A DNA stretch of 9,889 nt from Microbacteriaceae bacterium (GCA_011620705.1 WOYR01000262.1:1-9889), one strand, 5' to 3'; numbered from the stretch's first letter, positions 1 through 6,635 are shown. Notes: generated by a model not told the origin, from the sequence alone. Numbers and translations: made by a program.

Positions 1-1569
1 AAGACCGAGATCGCGGTGCGGGCCGCGTTCAAGGCGGTGCAGGACGGCAAGCAGGTCGCGATGCTGGTGCCGACCACGCTGCTGGTGCGGCAGCACATGG
101 AGACCTTCGCCGAGCGCTTCGCCGGATTCCCGGTGCACCTGCGCGCGCTCAGCCGCTTCCAGAGCGCGAAGGAGTCGAAGGAGACGATCGAGGGCCTCGC
201 TCGCGGCGAGGTGGATGTCGTGATCGGCACCCACCGCCTGCTCAGCGAAGGCATCACCTTCAAAGACCTCGGGCTCGTCATCATCGACGAGGAGCAGCGC
301 TTCGGAGTCGAGCACAAGGACGCGCTCAAGAAGCTGAAGACCAACGTGGACATCCTGGCGATGTCGGCCACCCCCATCCCGCGCACCCTCGAGATGGCGG
401 TGACCGGGATCCGCGAGATGTCGACGCTGGCGACGCCGCCGGAGGATCGGCATCCGATCCTCACCTACGTCGGGCCGTACAGCGACAAGCAGGTGGCGGC
501 CGCGATCCGCCGCGAGCTGCTGCGCGAGGGCCAGGTCTTCTTCGTGCACAACCGGGTGTCGTCGATCAACCGGGTCGCGGCGCAGCTCGCCGAGCTGGTG
601 CCGGAGGCCCGCATCGCGGTCGCCCACGGCCAGCTGGCCGAGAGCGCGCTCGAGCAGGTGATCGTGGACTTCTGGGAGCGCAAGTCCGATGTGCTCGTCA
701 CCACGACGATCATCGAGACCGGCATCGACATCCCCAATGCGAACACCCTGATCATCGACCAGGCCGACAAGTACGGGCTCTCGCAGCTGCACCAGATCCG
801 CGGGAGGGTCGGACGAGGGCGCGAGCGCGCGTACGCCTACTTCCTCTACGACGACGACAAGCCGCTGAGCGAACTGGCGCAGGACCGGCTTCAGACCATC
901 GCCGCCAACAACGAACTCGGCGGCGGCATGCAGATCGCACTCAAGGACCTGGAGATCCGCGGGGCGGGCAACCTGCTCGGCGGCGAGCAGTCGGGTCACA
1001 TCGCGGGTGTCGGCTTCGATCTCTATCTGCGCATGATCGGCGAGGCCGTCTCCGCGTTCCGAGGGGACGCCGCAGAGGGGCAGACCGAGCTGCGCCTCGA
1101 ACTGCCGGTGGATGCGCACATCCCCGAGGAGTACGTCGAGAGCGAGCGGCTCCGGCTCGAGGCGTACCAGAAGCTGTCGACGGCGGCGGCGCCGGCCGCC
1201 CCCGAGGACGCCATCGACTCGGTCGTCGACGAGCTCACCGACCGCTACGGCGAGCCGCCCGCCCAGGTGCGGAACCTGGTCGCGATCTCGCGCCTGCGAC
1301 GGCTGGCGCAGAAGGCGGGGCTCAGCGACGTGGTCGCGATGGGCGGCAACCTCCGCATCGCGCCGGCCGAGCTGCCGGACTCGCTGCAGGTGCGGCTGCA
1401 GCGGCTCTACCCGGGCGCGCGGCTGTTCGCCCAGGCGAAGGCGATCAGCGTGCCGCTGTTCGCGGGCGCCCCGGCCGGGGAGCGCGACGACGCACAGCTG
1501 GTGGAGTGGGTGACCGGGCTGCTGGCGGCGATCTTCCCGGCACCCGTGGTGGAGCCCGTGAGCCCGTGA
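1..1569 (+). CDS. mfd: Transcription-repair coupling factor Mfd, C-terminal part (5' truncated by window)
   Basis: Mfd is the ATP-driven DNA translocase that pushes stalled RNA polymerase off damaged templates and recruits UvrA. The window opens at the Lys-Thr of the Walker A motif, so 522 residues of a protein usually near 1150-1200 are present. The N-terminal UvrB-like, RNAP-interaction and first helicase parts are missing. Visible in order: the DEEQRFGV box (about residues 96-103), SATPIPRTLEMA (about 122-133), the second RecA-like lobe with TTIIETGIDIPNANTLII, and the arginine-finger motif QLHQIRGRVGR. After these comes the C-terminal TRCF domain (about residues 360-480), which in the family masks the UvrA-binding surface. 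RecG shares the helicase core, but the DEEQRFGVEHKDALK wording and the TRCF domain favour Mfd. The stop TGA at 1567-1569 overlaps the GTG of the next gene, implying co-transcription. No break is seen. Confidence 0.97.
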   Translation, partial: KTEIAVRAAFKAVQDGKQVAMLVPTTLLVRQHMETFAERFAGFPVHLRALSRFQSAKESKETIEGLARGEVDVVIGTHRLLSEGITFKDLGLVIIDEEQRFGVEHKDALKKLKTNVDILAMSATPIPRTLEMAVTGIREMSTLATPPEDRHPILTYVGPYSDKQVAAAIRRELLREGQVFFVHNRVSSINRVAAQLAELVPEARIAVAHGQLAESALEQVIVDFWERKSDVLVTTTIIETGIDIPNANTLIIDQADKYGLSQLHQIRGRVGRGRERAYAYFLYDDDKPLSELAQDRLQTIAANNELGGGMQIALKDLEIRGAGNLLGGEQSGHIAGVGFDLYLRMIGEAVSAFRGDAAEGQTELRLELPVDAHIPEEYVESERLRLEAYQKLSTAAAPAAPEDAIDSVVDELTDRYGEPPAQVRNLVAISRLRRLAQKAGLSDVVAMGGNLRIAPAELPDSLQVRLQRLYPGARLFAQAKAISVPLFAGAPAGERDDAQLVEWVTGLLAAIFPAPVVEPVSP

Positions 1570-2033
1570 CCCTCGAGCCCCGGACCCTCGAGCCCCGGAC
1601 CGGACCTCGTCCCGAGGTGTCCGTCGCGGGTCCGCAGACCCAGCTGAGCCAGCGCTCCTCGCCCGAACTGTGGTGGCGGCTCGGTGCTGCCGTCTTCGCG
1701 CTGCCGGATGTCGAGCCGGGGCCCAGCCAGGTCTCCCCGGCGTCGAGCCGCGCCGTCTTCCTGCTGGACCAGGCGGTGCAACGAGCTCCCGAGACCTCAC
1801 TCGCCCCGGGCAGGCGGCTCGAGCCGGTGCACCTGCACGGAGTCGAGGACACCAGCATCCACCTGTGCCTCCCGGCGCCGCGCGGACAGGAACTCACCCG
1901 ACTCGGCTGGGCCGAGCCGCACCAGTACGGCGACTACGGCACCGAGTTCCTCGTGTACGGCCCTCGTGACGACCACGAACTGCGCGTGGTGCTCGCTCTG
2001 ATCGCAGAGAGCCTGACCTTCGCGCGGGGGTGA
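1566..2033 (+). CDS. Luciferase-domain (DUF5519-like) small protein, function unknown
   Basis: A 155-residue soluble protein with no signal peptide or membrane segment. The C-terminal half (about residues 88-155) carries the pattern I associate with the 'luciferase family / DUF5519' domain: PVHLHGVEDTSIHLCLP, then LGWAEPHQYGDYG, then VYGPRDDHELRVVL and an ending like ESLTFARG. This assignment is from memory of the family. The name does not imply light emission, and there is no flavin-luciferase fold evidence. The biochemical role is unknown; conserved His residues (89, 91, 99, 119) could be functional. I chose GTG 1566 because it overlaps the mfd stop (GTGA), which suggests translational coupling. 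An in-frame GTG at 1617 would remove a low-complexity N-terminus made by a 15-bp tandem repeat and is a real alternative. A longer start at GTG 1506 inside mfd is less likely. It probably depends on mfd transcription; no promoter of its own is visible. Confidence 0.75.
   Translation: MTLEPRTLEPRTGPRPEVSVAGPQTQLSQRSSPELWWRLGAAVFALPDVEPGPSQVSPASSRAVFLLDQAVQRAPETSLAPGRRLEPVHLHGVEDTSIHLCLPAPRGQELTRLGWAEPHQYGDYGTEFLVYGPRDDHELRVVLALIAESLTFARG
1569..1598. repeat. Perfect 15-bp tandem repeat, two copies
   Basis: The unit ACCCTCGAGCCCCGG occurs at 1569-1583 and again at 1584-1598, with the first bases of a third copy after it. It lies at the mfd/luciferase-protein junction and, if GTG 1566 is the start, encodes a doubled Thr-Leu-Glu-Pro-Arg. 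It keeps frame, so copy-number change would be tolerated. It has the appearance of a replication-slippage duplication. Confidence 0.85.
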
Positions 2034-2072
2034 GCCCTGCCCGCCGCCGGCCCCGGCCCCGCCGCCGGCACA

Positions 2073-2159
2073 GATGCGAAATCAAGGAAATCCTGCCTGG
2101 CCCCGCGTCAATCGTCCGATGCGGCGGGCGACTCCTTCTGAATTCCTTGATTTCGCATC
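2073..2159. repeat. Large inverted repeat, 17-bp perfect arms (possible interspersed palindromic element)
   Basis: The left arm GATGCGAAATCAAGGAA (2073-2089) is perfectly complementary to the right arm TTCCTTGATTTCGCATC (2143-2159), with a 53-base spacer. The arms are clearly A+T richer than the surrounding DNA, so they stand out as foreign to the local composition. The left arm lies between two convergent genes. The right arm lies inside the 3' end of the minus-strand protease gene, where it encodes residues 258-263. RNA from either strand could fold into a 17-bp stem, so the repeat may help separate the convergent transcripts. The long spacer and the lack of a following T-run argue against a classical intrinsic terminator. 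A short mobile palindrome (REP/MITE-like) is the other reading. Confidence 0.85.
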
Positions 2160-2932
2160 GGGTGGGCGGAGGGCTGCTCCGGCGTCCGCCATGCTCCGCC
2201 GACGACGATCGGGATGAGCACCAGCGAGCGCAGATCCACGAGAGCGTGCAGCACGATGGGCGCGGCGATGGAGCCGGTCAGCACGTACATGGCCGCGAAC
2301 ACGAGCCCGAGAACAGTGGCGAGCAGGATGCCGAGGGCGCCCTGGTAGAGGTGCAGCATCCCGAAGATGACAGCCGCGATGAGGAAGGACAGCGGCCCGA
2401 GCCCGAGGATCCCGAACAGCAGCGCCGGCATCGCGAGCCGGAACAGCAGCTCCTCGAACACGCCAGCGGACAAGCCGAGCCCCACCCCGAACTTGAGCTC
2501 GCCGCGCTCCCGCGGCAGCAGAGCCCGGATGTCGCCCACCGCCGGGATGCCGTCGAGCCCTTCCTCGCCTGCCGAGCCCCGCAGCAGCAGCACCGGCGCG
2601 ACGAGCACCGCCGCAGCCAGCACCAGCGCGGCGGCCCAGACCGCGGTCCCCGTCGGCGTCCCGAGGAAGCCGCGCACCGCCGCCACAGGCACCCAATCCT
2701 GCGTCTGCCGCAGTACGGGCGTCAGCTCTGGCCAGGCCGCGAGCAGCACCGCCGCCGTCAGGCCGCCCATGACGAGCGCGGATTCCAGCAGCAAGCGGCT
2801 GTAGACCTTGCGCCGCGCGCGGGTGGCTTTCAGCCGCTTGAAGCGCCGGTATGTGCCGCGCTGCCGGGTCGCGGCGCGCCAGCCGAGCAGGCCGACCACC
2901 ACGAGCAGGAGGGCCAGCAGGGCGGGTTGCAT
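2108..2932 (-). CDS. CPBP-family intramembrane metalloprotease (CAAX protease-like)
   Basis: A 274-residue multi-pass membrane protein with the three signature elements of the CPBP (CAAX prenyl protease 2 / bacteriocin-processing) family. These are EELLFR (Glu160, Glu161, Arg165), FGMLH (Phe190, His194) and HALVD (His229, Asp233), which together would form the metal-dependent active site inside the membrane. Hydrophobic helices are seen at about 2-18, 47-67, 97-117, 150-180, 182-192, 199-219 and 223-245, with a basic loop rich in Arg/Lys at 19-46. The substrate is unknown; bacterial members are often tied to bacteriocin self-immunity or peptide processing, but nothing nearby suggests a peptide cluster. 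ATG 2932 is chosen because a CAGAAT hexamer sits exactly 6 bases before it, fitting a leaderless start; a further-upstream in-frame ATG at 3070 would run into the divergent gene. The last 16 or so residues (MRNQGIQKESPAASDD) are hydrophilic and come largely from the inverted repeat, so the C-terminus looks rebuilt. Confidence 0.88.
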   Translation of the reverse strand: MQPALLALLLVVVGLLGWRAATRQRGTYRRFKRLKATRARRKVYSRLLLESALVMGGLTAAVLLAAWPELTPVLRQTQDWVPVAAVRGFLGTPTGTAVWAAALVLAAAVLVAPVLLLRGSAGEEGLDGIPAVGDIRALLPRERGELKFGVGLGLSAGVFEELLFRLAMPALLFGILGLGPLSFLIAAVIFGMLHLYQGALGILLATVLGLVFAAMYVLTGSIAAPIVLHALVDLRSLVLIPIVVGGAWRTPEQPSAHPMRNQGIQKESPAASDD

Positions 2933-2938
2933 CGGGCC

Positions 2939-2944
2939 ATTCTG
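2939..2944 (-). promoter_or_regulatory. Candidate -10 element (leaderless) for the CPBP protease
   Basis: Read on the minus strand this is CAGAAT, followed by exactly six bases (GGCCCG) and then the ATG at 2932. That places the hexamer at -12 to -7 if transcription begins at the start codon, the arrangement of leaderless actinobacterial genes. There is no Shine-Dalgarno-like purine run before the ATG. No -35 box is visible. Confidence 0.5.
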
Positions 2945-2979
2945 CCCGGGACCGGGAATGCTGCGCTGCGCGACGGTCT

Positions 2980-2985
2980 TAGAGT
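2980..2985 (+). promoter_or_regulatory. Candidate -10 element (leaderless) for the first MFS transporter
   Basis: TAGAGT fits the TANNNT actinobacterial -10 pattern and ends five bases before the GTG at 2991. Transcription starting at the GTG would give a leaderless mRNA. It lies in the 58-base divergent gap shared with the protease gene, about 35 bp from that gene's own -10-like box, so the two promoters face away from each other. No ribosome-binding site is seen. Confidence 0.5.
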
Positions 2986-2990
2986 CGGGT

Positions 2991-4433
2991 GTGGCCGATG
3001 ATGTAGGACTCCGCTCGGAGCGGGGGCCGGTGCTGCTCGCCATCATGGTCAGCACAGGTCTCGTGGCCATCGATGCGACGATCCTGGCGACGGCCGTGCC
3101 CTCGGTGGTGAAAGACGTCGGCGGCTTCTCGGCGTTCCCCTGGCTGTTCTCGATCTACCTGCTGGCGCAGGCCGTCACGGTGCCGATCTACTCGAAGCTG
3201 GCCGACATGATCGGCCGCAAGCCGATCATCCTCATCGGGATCGGGCTGTTCCTGCTCGGTTCCGTGCTCAGCGGTTTCGCCTGGAGCATGCCGGCGCTCA
3301 TCGTGTTCCGCGCCGTCCAGGGGCTCGGCGCCGGCGCGGTGCAGCCGATGTCGATCACCATCATCGGCGACATCTACACCGTCGCGGAACGCGCGCGGGT
3401 GCAGGGCTACGTCGCCGGTGTCTGGGCCGTGTCCTCCGTGATCGGGCCGACCCTCGGCGGGGTGTTCTCGCAGTTCGCGTCGTGGCGGTGGATCTTCTTC
3501 GTCAATGTGCCCATCTGCATCCTCGCGGTGGTCCTGCTGCTGCGCGGATTCCACGAGAAGGTCGAGAGGAGGCGGCACCGCATCGACGTGGCCGGGGCGG
3601 GGCTGCTCGCGGCATCCACCGCCCTGATCGTGCTCGGGGTGCTCGAAGGCGGCGTGGCCTGGCCGTGGGACTCGCCGATCAGCATCGGGATCTTCGCAGT
3701 CGGAGCCCTGGCGCTCGCCGCATTCATCCTGGTGGAGCGGCGCGTGGCGGAACCGGTGCTGCCGCTCTGGGTGTTCCGGCGGAGACTGCTGCTGACCACC
3801 TCGCTCGTGGGCTTCGGGGTGGGCGCGGCCCTGACCGGACTCAGTTCCTTCGTGCCGACCTACCTCGAGGGCTCGATCGCCGTGACGCCGCTGATCGCCG
3901 GCGTGGCCCTGGCTGCCCTGACGATCGGCTGGCCGGTCGCCGCCACCTTCGCGGGGCGCCTCTACCTCCGGATCGGATTCCGGCTCACCGCCGTGATCGG
4001 CTCGGCCTTCGTGGTGGTCGGCACGGTCGTGCTCGCCGCCTTCGGGGTCACGCCATCGCTGGCGATCGTCGCAGTCGCCTGCTTCGTGGTCGGTTTCGGC
4101 TTCGGATGGTCAGCGGTGCCGACCATGATCGCGGCGCAGTCCAGCGTCGGCTGGAGCGAACGCGGAGTCGTCACAGGGGCGAACATGTTCTCGCGGTCCA
4201 TCGGCAGCGCCGTGGGCGCTGCGATCTTCGGGGCGATCGCGAACGGGGTCATCGCGGCGCGCGGTGGCGGTGAGAACGACCCGGTCACGGTGGCTCTGGC
4301 CTCCACCGGGGTGTTCATCGGGATCGCGGTCACGGCCGTGATCATCGTGCTCGCCGTGCTGGCCATGCCGAAGACGCCGGTGGGGGCATCCGCTCCCGTG
4401 CCGTCCCCTGAGGCCGACGCGGTCGCGTCGTAG
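2991..4433 (+). CDS. MFS multidrug-type transporter (DHA2 / EmrB-QacA-like)
   Basis: A 480-residue integral membrane protein, predicted proton-driven exporter of small molecules; the substrate cannot be told from sequence. DHA2 hallmarks are visible: the TM1 motif AIDATILATAVP (residues 26-37, acidic Asp28 in the membrane), motif A SKLADMIGRK (68-77) between TM2 and TM3, RAVQGLGAG (107-115), and motif C SVIGPTLGG (149-157) followed by SWRWIFFVNVP. Hydrophobicity suggests 13-14 helices. The protein ends in a short Pro/Ala/Ser-rich cytoplasmic tail. GTG 2991 is preferred because it gives a normal short N-terminus before TM1 and has a TAGAGT box just upstream. An ATG at 2958 would add 11 residues and leave no promoter signal. 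It is divergent from the protease and ends 17 bases before mazG. No dedicated regulator is adjacent. Confidence 0.9.
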   Translation: MADDVGLRSERGPVLLAIMVSTGLVAIDATILATAVPSVVKDVGGFSAFPWLFSIYLLAQAVTVPIYSKLADMIGRKPIILIGIGLFLLGSVLSGFAWSMPALIVFRAVQGLGAGAVQPMSITIIGDIYTVAERARVQGYVAGVWAVSSVIGPTLGGVFSQFASWRWIFFVNVPICILAVVLLLRGFHEKVERRRHRIDVAGAGLLAASTALIVLGVLEGGVAWPWDSPISIGIFAVGALALAAFILVERRVAEPVLPLWVFRRRLLLTTSLVGFGVGAALTGLSSFVPTYLEGSIAVTPLIAGVALAALTIGWPVAATFAGRLYLRIGFRLTAVIGSAFVVVGTVVLAAFGVTPSLAIVAVACFVVGFGFGWSAVPTMIAAQSSVGWSERGVVTGANMFSRSIGSAVGAAIFGAIANGVIAARGGGENDPVTVALASTGVFIGIAVTAVIIVLAVLAMPKTPVGASAPVPSPEADAVAS

Positions 4434-4438
4434 CGCGG

Positions 4439-4444
4439 CAGGAT
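4439..4444 (+). promoter_or_regulatory. Candidate -10 element (leaderless) for mazG
   Basis: CAGGAT is followed by exactly six bases (GGGGGC) and then ATG 4451, placing it at -12 to -7 of a leaderless transcript. It sits in the 17-base gap after the transporter stop, so mazG may have its own start in addition to read-through. The G-run between box and ATG could also act as a poor ribosome-binding site. Confidence 0.45.
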
Positions 4445-4450
4445 GGGGGC

Positions 4451-5128
4451 ATGACCCCCGCCTCCGATCGGGCCGAGCCGCTCGTGCCGACCACGCCGCA
4501 TCCGGAACTCGACGAGCTGATCGCCGTGCTCGAGAGACTGCGAGCCCCCGGCGGCTGCGTCTGGGACCGCGAGCAGAGCCACGCCAGCCTCGTGCAGTAC
4601 CTGGTCGAGGAGACCTTCGAACTGGTCGACGCCATCGAGGCCGGCGACCGCGAGGATCTGATCGAGGAGCTCGGTGATGTGCTGTACCAGGTGATCTTCC
4701 ACGCCGACATCGCCGCAGAAGCGGGGCAGTTCACCCTTGAGGATGTCGCGGCGCACATGCGGCAGAAGATGGTCGCCCGGCACCCCCACGTGTTCGGCGA
4801 TGCCAGTGCGCTGACGTCGGCGGATGTCGTGGAGACCTGGGAGGCCGTCAAGGCGGTCGAGAAGGCGCACCGCACCAGCGTGCTGGACGGGATCCCGCAG
4901 GGGATGCCGAGCCTGGCCCTCGCCGACAAGACTCTGGGCCGCGCGGCGAAGGTGGGGGTGGCGCGCGAGGCCGCCGTCATCCCGGAGACCGAGCAGGAGC
5001 TGGGGGAGCAGCTGCTCGCCATGGTGGTCGCCGCGAGGGCGGCAGGCCTCGACAGCGAGCGCGCACTGCGTGGCGCGCTGCGCGCGCTGCAGGACGAGGT
5101 CCGGCGCGCTGAGTCCGGCGGCCGCTGA
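4451..5128 (+). CDS. mazG: MazG family nucleoside triphosphate pyrophosphohydrolase
   Basis: Cytoplasmic enzyme that hydrolyses (d)NTPs to the monophosphate and pyrophosphate, taken to clean damaged or excess nucleotides. In this 225-residue protein the first MazG domain is intact. GGCVWDREQSHASLVQYLVEE begins near residue 34 (compare the family's CPWDxxQTH), the metal-binding EExxE is Glu53-Glu54-Thr-Phe-Glu57, and the second ExxD is Glu73-Leu-Gly-Asp76. The linker VFGD...VVETWEAVK and LDGIPQGMPSLALADK are typical. E. coli MazG (about 263 residues) has a second catalytic repeat. Here the second repeat is reduced to about residues 178-218 (ETEQELGEQLLAMVVAARAAGL), with Glu186 where the metal-binding Asp should be and no EExxE helix, so only domain 1 should be active. 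mazG near mfd and eno is a familiar actinobacterial neighbourhood. The ATG is supported by the CAGGAT box six bases upstream. Confidence 0.95.
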   Translation: MTPASDRAEPLVPTTPHPELDELIAVLERLRAPGGCVWDREQSHASLVQYLVEETFELVDAIEAGDREDLIEELGDVLYQVIFHADIAAEAGQFTLEDVAAHMRQKMVARHPHVFGDASALTSADVVETWEAVKAVEKAHRTSVLDGIPQGMPSLALADKTLGRAAKVGVAREAAVIPETEQELGEQLLAMVVAARAAGLDSERALRGALRALQDEVRRAESGGR

Positions 5129-5136
5129 GCACACCC

Positions 5137-5213
5137 CCGCCCGTCAGGATTCGTGCCTAACCGTCGCTCTGATTGGCCTGAACGGCGCCTTCGCACGAAT
5201 CCTGACTGGGCGG
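5137..5213. repeat. Large inverted repeat after mazG (14-bp perfect arms, extendable)
   Basis: GTCAGGATTCGTGC (5143-5156) is perfectly complementary to GCACGAATCCTGAC (5193-5206). Allowing T5207 as a one-base bulge, the flanks CCGCCC (5137-5142) and GGGCGG (5208-5213) pair as well, giving a stem of about 20 bp with a 36-base loop. The loop holds a further 4-bp pairing (CCGT 5161-5164 with ACGG 5182-5185). It begins eight bases after the mazG stop and lies in a 187-base gap before hisS. It may protect or end the mazG transcript, though no T-run follows. Like the repeat at 2073-2159 it is A+T richer than its surroundings, and the two share an AATCCTG(C/A)CTGG stretch (2089-2100 and 5198-5209). 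Confidence 0.85.
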
Positions 5214-5230
5214 CGGCCCGATGAGCCCCT

Positions 5231-5311
5231 GCCAGACTGGCCAGCGGAGCGCGGCGGCGTGTACGTCGCGCGGAGTGTGCGCGCCGCAGGAGCGGCGGCG
5301 CGCCAGACTGG
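5231..5311 (+). repeat. 10-bp direct repeat in the hisS leader
   Basis: GCCAGACTGG occurs at 5231-5240 and 5302-5311. The second copy contains the CAGACT hexamer proposed as the hisS -10 element. The first copy has the same hexamer (5233-5238) but no start codon after it. It could mark a second, upstream transcription start or a regulator half-site, or be chance in GC-rich DNA. Between the copies I see no gene. Confidence 0.5.
5304..5309 (+). promoter_or_regulatory. Candidate -10 element (leaderless) for hisS
   Basis: CAGACT is followed by six bases (GGAGCC) and the GTG at 5316, the same -12 to -7 geometry seen before other genes in this window. The GGAG inside the spacer could alternatively serve as a very close ribosome-binding site, but its two-base gap to the GTG is too short to work well. 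No -35 box is apparent. Confidence 0.5.
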
Positions 5312-5315
5312 AGCC

Positions 5316-6635
5316 GTGGCAACCCAGGTCAACCCCCCGCGCGGCATGCGCGACTTCCTCCCCGCCGAGAAGGCGCGGCGCGAGCGGCTGCTGGCCGTCA
5401 TCCGCGCCAGCTACCGCTCGCACGGCTTCGACGAGATCGAGACCCCGGTCGCGGAGGACAGCGACCGGCTGCACGCGGGCCTCGGCGGCGACAACGAGAA
5501 GCTCGCGTTCGGCATCCTGAAGCGCGGTCTCACCCACGACGACCTCCAGGCCGCGGCCGAGCCGCTGGATCTGGTCGACCTGGGGCTGCGCTTCGACCTG
5601 ACCGTCCCGCTCGCGCGGTTCTACGCGACGCACCGGGCAGAGCTGCCGACGGTGTTCCGGGCGATCCAGATGGCTCCGGTGTGGCGGGCGGAGCGACCGC
5701 AGAAGGGCCGCTACCGGCAGTTCGTGCAGTGCGACATCGACATCATCGGGGAGCCGGGCATCCAGGCAGAGGCCGAGCTGCTGGTGGCCACGCTCGCGAC
5801 GGTCGACGCGCTGGGGCTGCGCGACAGCGTCATCCGCATCAACGACCGCAGGCTGTTGAACGGGATGCTCGACACCCTGGGCTTCGCCGAGGCCGACCGG
5901 GATGCCGTGCTCGTCACGATCGACAAGCTGGACAAGATCGGGCAGGACGGCGTCGTCGCCGAACTGCGCGAGCGCGCAGTGACGTCCGCCGCCGTGGACG
6001 CGCTGGAGACATTCTTCCGCCGCCCGATGACGAAGGAGTTCCTGCCGTACGGGGACCGCGCGATCCGCAGGGCCCTGCCGCAGGGCGCCGACGAGGGTGT
6101 GATCGCCGAACTCGTCGCGCTCGGCGACGCCGTCGGCGCCGCCCGGCGCGCCCAGGGACTCGGGGCCGAGGAACTCGCCATGCAGCCGGCGCTGCTCCAG
6201 TTCGACCCGTTCCTGGTGCGCGGCATGGGCTATTACACCGGGCCGATCTTCGAGCTCGCGCACCCGAGCGTCCCCTACTCGCTCGGCGGCGGCGGGCGCT
6301 ACGACGGGATGATCGGGCGATTCCTCGGCACCGATGTTCCCGCCACCGGCTTCTCGCTCGGCTTCGAGCGCCTCGTCGAGCTGCTCGAGATGGATGCAGC
6401 CGACTCCGCTCCCGCGGTCGCCCTGCTGTACGACGCCGACGTCCCGCTCGCGACCCTGCTCACCTTGAAGGCGGAGCTGCTGGCCGGGGGCGGGCGGGTT
6501 CGGCTGGTCGCGCGCCCGAAGAACACCAGGTCGCTGCTCGCGTCCCTCGAGGCGGAGGGGTTCTCGCGCTTCGCCTTCGTGGATGCCACGGCGACGCACG
6601 GATCCGAGCTGGAGCTGCGCCCCCTGGGTAGTTGA
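5316..6635 (+). CDS. hisS: Histidyl-tRNA synthetase
   Basis: Class II aminoacyl-tRNA synthetase that activates histidine with ATP and charges tRNA-His in the cytoplasm. The length is 439 residues, normal for bacterial HisRS. Visible: the N-terminal PPRGMRDFLP (7-16); RFDLTVPLARF (92-102); motif 2 FRAIQMAPVWRAERPQKGRYRQF (114-136) with the ATP-binding arginines; the histidine-specific LVRGMGYYTGPIFE (300-313); GGGRYDGMIGRFLG (325-338); and motif 3 GFSLGFERL (345-353). The anticodon-binding domain follows from about 366 (VALLYDADVP...) to the end. GTG 5316 is chosen because family proteins begin just before PPRGMRDF and a CAGACT box sits six bases upstream. The frame stays open far into mazG, but that extension is not real protein. 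The stop TGA (6633-6635) lies inside the -35 box and first operator of the next promoter. Confidence 0.96.
   Translation: MATQVNPPRGMRDFLPAEKARRERLLAVIRASYRSHGFDEIETPVAEDSDRLHAGLGGDNEKLAFGILKRGLTHDDLQAAAEPLDLVDLGLRFDLTVPLARFYATHRAELPTVFRAIQMAPVWRAERPQKGRYRQFVQCDIDIIGEPGIQAEAELLVATLATVDALGLRDSVIRINDRRLLNGMLDTLGFAEADRDAVLVTIDKLDKIGQDGVVAELRERAVTSAAVDALETFFRRPMTKEFLPYGDRAIRRALPQGADEGVIAELVALGDAVGAARRAQGLGAEELAMQPALLQFDPFLVRGMGYYTGPIFELAHPSVPYSLGGGGRYDGMIGRFLGTDVPATGFSLGFERLVELLEMDAADSAPAVALLYDADVPLATLLTLKAELLAGGGRVRLVARPKNTRSLLASLEAEGFSRFAFVDATATHGSELELRPLGS

Noticed and set aside
2041..2069. GC-rich direct repeat GCCGCCGGC (2043-2051, 2061-2069) as a terminator for the luciferase-domain gene
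   Set aside because: It can form only a 4-bp hairpin and has no T-run. The sequence is simple enough to arise by chance in this GC range.
2030..3001. 323-codon plus-strand frame opposite the protease
   Set aside because: The minus-strand product carries all three CPBP motifs, while this one is Arg/Gln/His/Glu-rich without any motif.
3962..5134. 390-codon open frame on the minus strand across the first transporter and mazG
   Set aside because: It lies opposite two clearly recognised genes, has no family motif, and its composition is that of a high-GC antisense shadow.
4824..5315. Upstream extension of the hisS frame into mazG
   Set aside because: The frame is open only by chance. The sequence is Arg/Ser-rich, and family proteins begin just before PPRGMRDF, matching GTG 5316.
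5157..6599. 480-codon open frame on the minus strand opposite hisS
   Set aside because: Antisense shadow: rich in Arg, Glu, Gln, His and Val from reading GC-rich codons backward, with no domain. hisS on the plus strand is unambiguous.
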